DNA of 53,612 nucleotides from Neorhizobium sp. SHOUNA12A (GTDB taxonomy: Bacteria > Pseudomonadota > Alphaproteobacteria > Rhizobiales > Rhizobiaceae), in contig NZ_JALBGV010000040.1 in NCBI RefSeq assembly GCF_023006505.1, positions 1 through 53,612 of the forward strand, given 5' to 3'. Each line of letters begins with the position of its first letter. The first letter of the stretch is position 1. A program made the translations under genes and the position numbers. A model generated the notes under the pieces. The model worked only from the letters and a program-made list of their open reading frames with translations. It searched no databases and had not been told where the DNA came from. Positions 51,542-53,612 of this stretch are shown piece after piece.

Positions 51542-52681
51542 TCAACGGTGATGTCCCTGAGTACTAGCGATGAAGGCACGCAGATCCGCGAGCAGCAGTT
51601 CCGGCTCTTCCATCGCTGCGAAATGACCGCCCTTGGTCATCTCAGTCCAACGCACGATATTGTACGTCTTCTCCGCGTACGATCGCGGCGGAGGTATGAA
51701 GACGGGGTCAGGGAACGCGGCGACGCCTGTAGGCACGTCCACACGCGTCCCGGCGGGCACCTTGTCTGCACCCTCTTCCCGTTGGCCTTGATAGATCCAG
51801 GTCGCAGTCACGACCGCAGCGGGCGCCACGTAAAGCATAATGTTGGTCAGCAATTGCTCTTCGGAAAAGCGCTCCCATAGGTCAGGGCTGCCATCATCGC
51901 GCTTCGGCAAGTCGGACCAGACACCGAACTTCTCAAGGATCCAGGCCGCCGCACCAACGGGACTGTCTGCCATCGCGACGCCTAGCGTTTGGGGCCGCGT
52001 ACCCTGCTCATGGCTGTAACCTCTCTCTCGATCGGAATTGGCAGCGAAACGGGCCTGCCAGTCCTCCTCAGCGGACGTCGTCGGACGCACATCAGCGGCC
52101 GTGATCGGGACCATGTTGAGGTGGATGCCAAGCAATGCTTGCGGACGACCATAGGCCATTCGGGTAGCGATGCCCGCGCCCCAATCGCCGCCCTGCACAA
52201 AGTAGCGCCGCTCGCCGAATAGCTCGGTCATGAACCTGTGCAGTAGCTCCGCAATCCGGATCGGACCAAGGATGCCTGTGGTCGGGTTGGAGAAGGCGAA
52301 GCCCGGGAGGGACGGTATGACCACGTCATGGCCGTCTGCGATGAGCGGATCGATCATCTGCTCGAACTCAATGAAGGACCCCGGCCAGCCGTGTAGAAGA
52401 AGGATGGGCGGTTTGGTCCCGTCGCCTACTTCGTGGATAAAATGAAGGCGCTGGCCGTCAACCTCAGCGGTGAAATGAGGACGCCGATTTAGCCTACGCT
52501 CGACCTCGCGCCAGTCGAATCCGTCAAGCCAGAACCTGACCAGGCGCTGAAGATCCGCTTTGCCTATTCCGGATCGCCAGCCCCCGGCGTCTGGCAGCTG
52601 ATCCCAGTCATAAGCTTCGACTTTGCGCCTGATCTCATTAAGGCGTTGATCGGGAATATGGATGGTAAATGGCGTCGCCAT
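51542..52681 (-). CDS. Epoxide hydrolase, EHN/alpha-beta hydrolase type
   Basis: The 379-residue enzyme follows a strong AAGGAGG site. The N-terminal EHN region (FTIHIPDQRLNEIRRKVEAY; GWRSGIGKADLQRLVRFWLD) is followed by the hydrolase core: oxyanion-hole ILLLHGWPGSFIEFEQMI, nucleophile Asp in YFVQGGDWGAGIATRMAYGR, cap segment DSPVGAAAWILEKFGVWSD, and the catalytic His in MTKGGHFAAMEEPELLLADL. It should open an epoxide to a diol. A partial paralogue lies just upstream on the same strand. Confidence 0.92.
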   Translation of the reverse strand: MATPFTIHIPDQRLNEIRRKVEAYDWDQLPDAGGWRSGIGKADLQRLVRFWLDGFDWREVERRLNRRPHFTAEVDGQRLHFIHEVGDGTKPPILLLHGWPGSFIEFEQMIDPLIADGHDVVIPSLPGFAFSNPTTGILGPIRIAELLHRFMTELFGERRYFVQGGDWGAGIATRMAYGRPQALLGIHLNMVPITAADVRPTTSAEEDWQARFAANSDRERGYSHEQGTRPQTLGVAMADSPVGAAAWILEKFGVWSDLPKRDDGSPDLWERFSEEQLLTNIMLYVAPAAVVTATWIYQGQREEGADKVPAGTRVDVPTGVAAFPDPVFIPPPRSYAEKTYNIVRWTEMTKGGHFAAMEEPELLLADLRAFIASTQGHHR

Positions 52682-52938
52682 TTTTCCCTCCTTGAATTAG
52701 TGCTCCAGTATTGGGCGGATCGCCCTCGTTGATGGCTTCGCGCACACCGTGAGTCTCATCGGACAATAGCTAGGCCGCGGGGACTTAGCCTCAATCGCGC
52801 AGCGTACATTTCGTCACGCGCGCCGGTTCGACCTTATTCGACCTGCTTGGCGGGTAAAACAGTGCAGGCGCGGGAATCGGTCAGTCAGCTCGTCTTTTAT
52901 TTTGTCGTGAGCGTCCACTTCAGCAAACGGTATGCCGA
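52682..52938. other. Gap between two epoxide hydrolase genes
   Basis: This 257-bp gap probably holds the promoter of the leftward operon that starts with the hydrolase at 52681. Only a short plus-strand frame that resembles no protein is present, and no clear palindrome was found. Confidence 0.35.
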
Positions 52939-53612
52939 TCAGCCGCTGCGGATCGAGCGGAACGCCTTGCGCATCTCATCAGCGAAGATCGCGGGCTGCT
53001 CGACGGCCGCGAAGTGGCCACCACGATCAACCTTGTTCCAGTAGAACAGGTTCGGCCACAGCGCCTCAGCCCAGGCCTTCGTCGTCGTGAAAATCTCATG
53101 CGGGAACACCGTCGCCGCCATCGGCAGTTCGATTCGGCCGGCATTAGCACCGCGACCGTTCCGCGCGTTCTCCCAGTAGAACCTAGCGGAGGACGCCGCC
53201 GTGCCCGTGAACCAGTAAATCGAGATGTCGTCGAGCATCTGGTCGATGCTCAGGGCATCCTCGGGGTTTCCCCGGTTATCGGTCCAGGCCTGGAACTTCT
53301 CGTAGATCCAGGTCGCTTGTCCGACAGGCGAATCTGCCAGGCCGTAGGCGATGGTCTGCGGGCGCGTTGCCTGTTCGCGGAAGTAGCCGTAGCCGTCGCC
53401 GGTGAAGCGCCTGACGCCGTCGATGGCAAGCTGCTCCTCAGGGGTCGGATGATCGGGAAGCTTATCGGGAACCACCAACTGCCAGTTCACGTGGGCAGCG
53501 ACGAGCCCGGCTGGCCGCAGATGGCCCAGCGCATGGGTCACGCCGGCTCCCCAGTCGCCGCCTTGGGCGACCCAGCGGGTGTAGCTCAGCCGCTGCATGA
53601 GTGTCGCCCAGG
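52939..53612 (-). CDS. Epoxide hydrolase, partial (5' end beyond the window)
   Basis: The frame is open through the right edge. Present are the nucleophile region RWVAQGGDWGAGVTHALGHL, the cap part YGYFREQATRPQTIAYGLAD, DSPVGQATWIYEKFQAWTDN, and the catalytic His in KVDRGGHFAAVEQPAIFADE. The EHN N-terminal domain and the HGWPGS-type oxyanion loop lie outside the window. It resembles the epoxide hydrolase at 51542-52681 in the shared motifs, so the two probably arose by duplication or were co-recruited. Function should be the same reaction on a different epoxide. Confidence 0.88.
   Translation of the reverse strand, partial: WATLMQRLSYTRWVAQGGDWGAGVTHALGHLRPAGLVAAHVNWQLVVPDKLPDHPTPEEQLAIDGVRRFTGDGYGYFREQATRPQTIAYGLADSPVGQATWIYEKFQAWTDNRGNPEDALSIDQMLDDISIYWFTGTAASSARFYWENARNGRGANAGRIELPMAATVFPHEIFTTTKAWAEALWPNLFYWNKVDRGGHFAAVEQPAIFADEMRKAFRSIRSG

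Noticed and set aside
1..53612. CRISPR array, toxin-antitoxin pair, phage-defence locus or secretion system
   Set aside because: I looked for regularly spaced repeats, Cas-like, restriction, reverse transcriptase, TIR and toxin-like proteins on both strands and saw none.

Overview
The window looks like an accessory replicon (megaplasmid or chromid) or genomic island of a member of the Rhizobiaceae (Rhizobium, Sinorhizobium/Ensifer, Agrobacterium). The reasons are the GC-rich coding style, small orphan proteins of rhizobial type, HWE-type histidine kinases, polar-amino-acid-type ABC transporters and a DUF982 remnant. Six IS families are present: IS630, IS3, IS481, ISL3, ISKra4 and an ISNCY-like element. 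No rRNA, convincing tRNA, CRISPR array or replication origin was seen. All assignments come from reading the sequence and from family knowledge; no database search was run.

Region 1 (1-9 kb): small orphan genes, hairpins and decayed material. An IS630 transposase gene is split by an intact IS3 element whose GTG target duplication can be read directly. A frameshifted DUF982 gene, several small rhizobial proteins, a GNAT acetyltransferase and a lipoprotein follow. Region 2 (8.2-14.2 kb): a DeoR regulator divergent from a NudK-like Nudix hydrolase, a PLP-dependent decarboxylase, a methyltransferase pseudogene with an internal deletion, an intact methyltransferase and an IS481 element. Region 3 (14.6-21.3 kb): a signalling island with two HWE histidine kinases, a single-domain response regulator overlapping one of them, a GGDEF-EAL protein and a broken EAL gene. 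Region 4 (21.3-24.8 kb): a small gene, a decayed prophage GH19 endolysin and an ISL3 element.

Region 5 (25.1-33.7 kb): two divergent operons that probably form one catabolic system for a sugar acid or related hydroxy-acid. Leftward lie a GntR/FCD regulator, a D-2-hydroxyacid dehydrogenase and a complete ABC importer (binding protein, two permeases, ATPase). Rightward lie a mandelate-racemase/enolase-superfamily dehydratase, a gluconate-5-dehydrogenase-like SDR, an L-idonate-5-dehydrogenase-like zinc enzyme and an AllA-fold lyase. Two palindromes lie between them. Region 6 (33.8-37.9 kb): a multiply frameshifted ISKra4 transposase, then an ISNCY-like element of about 2.58 kb that appears to carry a passenger gene for an unrecognised winged-helix protein. 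This is the most unusual structure seen here.

Region 7 (38-44.3 kb): a five-gene leftward operon (a binding-like protein related to 4,5-dihydroxyphthalate decarboxylase, ABC binding protein, permease, ATPase, M20 amidohydrolase) divergent from a MocR-type regulator, with nested palindromes between them. It probably imports and deacylates an N-acylated or amide compound. Region 8 (44.7-53.6 kb): oxidoreductases, epimerase, SnoaL-fold proteins and two epoxide hydrolases interleaved with TetR, MarR, AraC and WYL-type regulators, suggesting handling of xenobiotic or reactive small molecules. The last epoxide hydrolase runs off the right edge.
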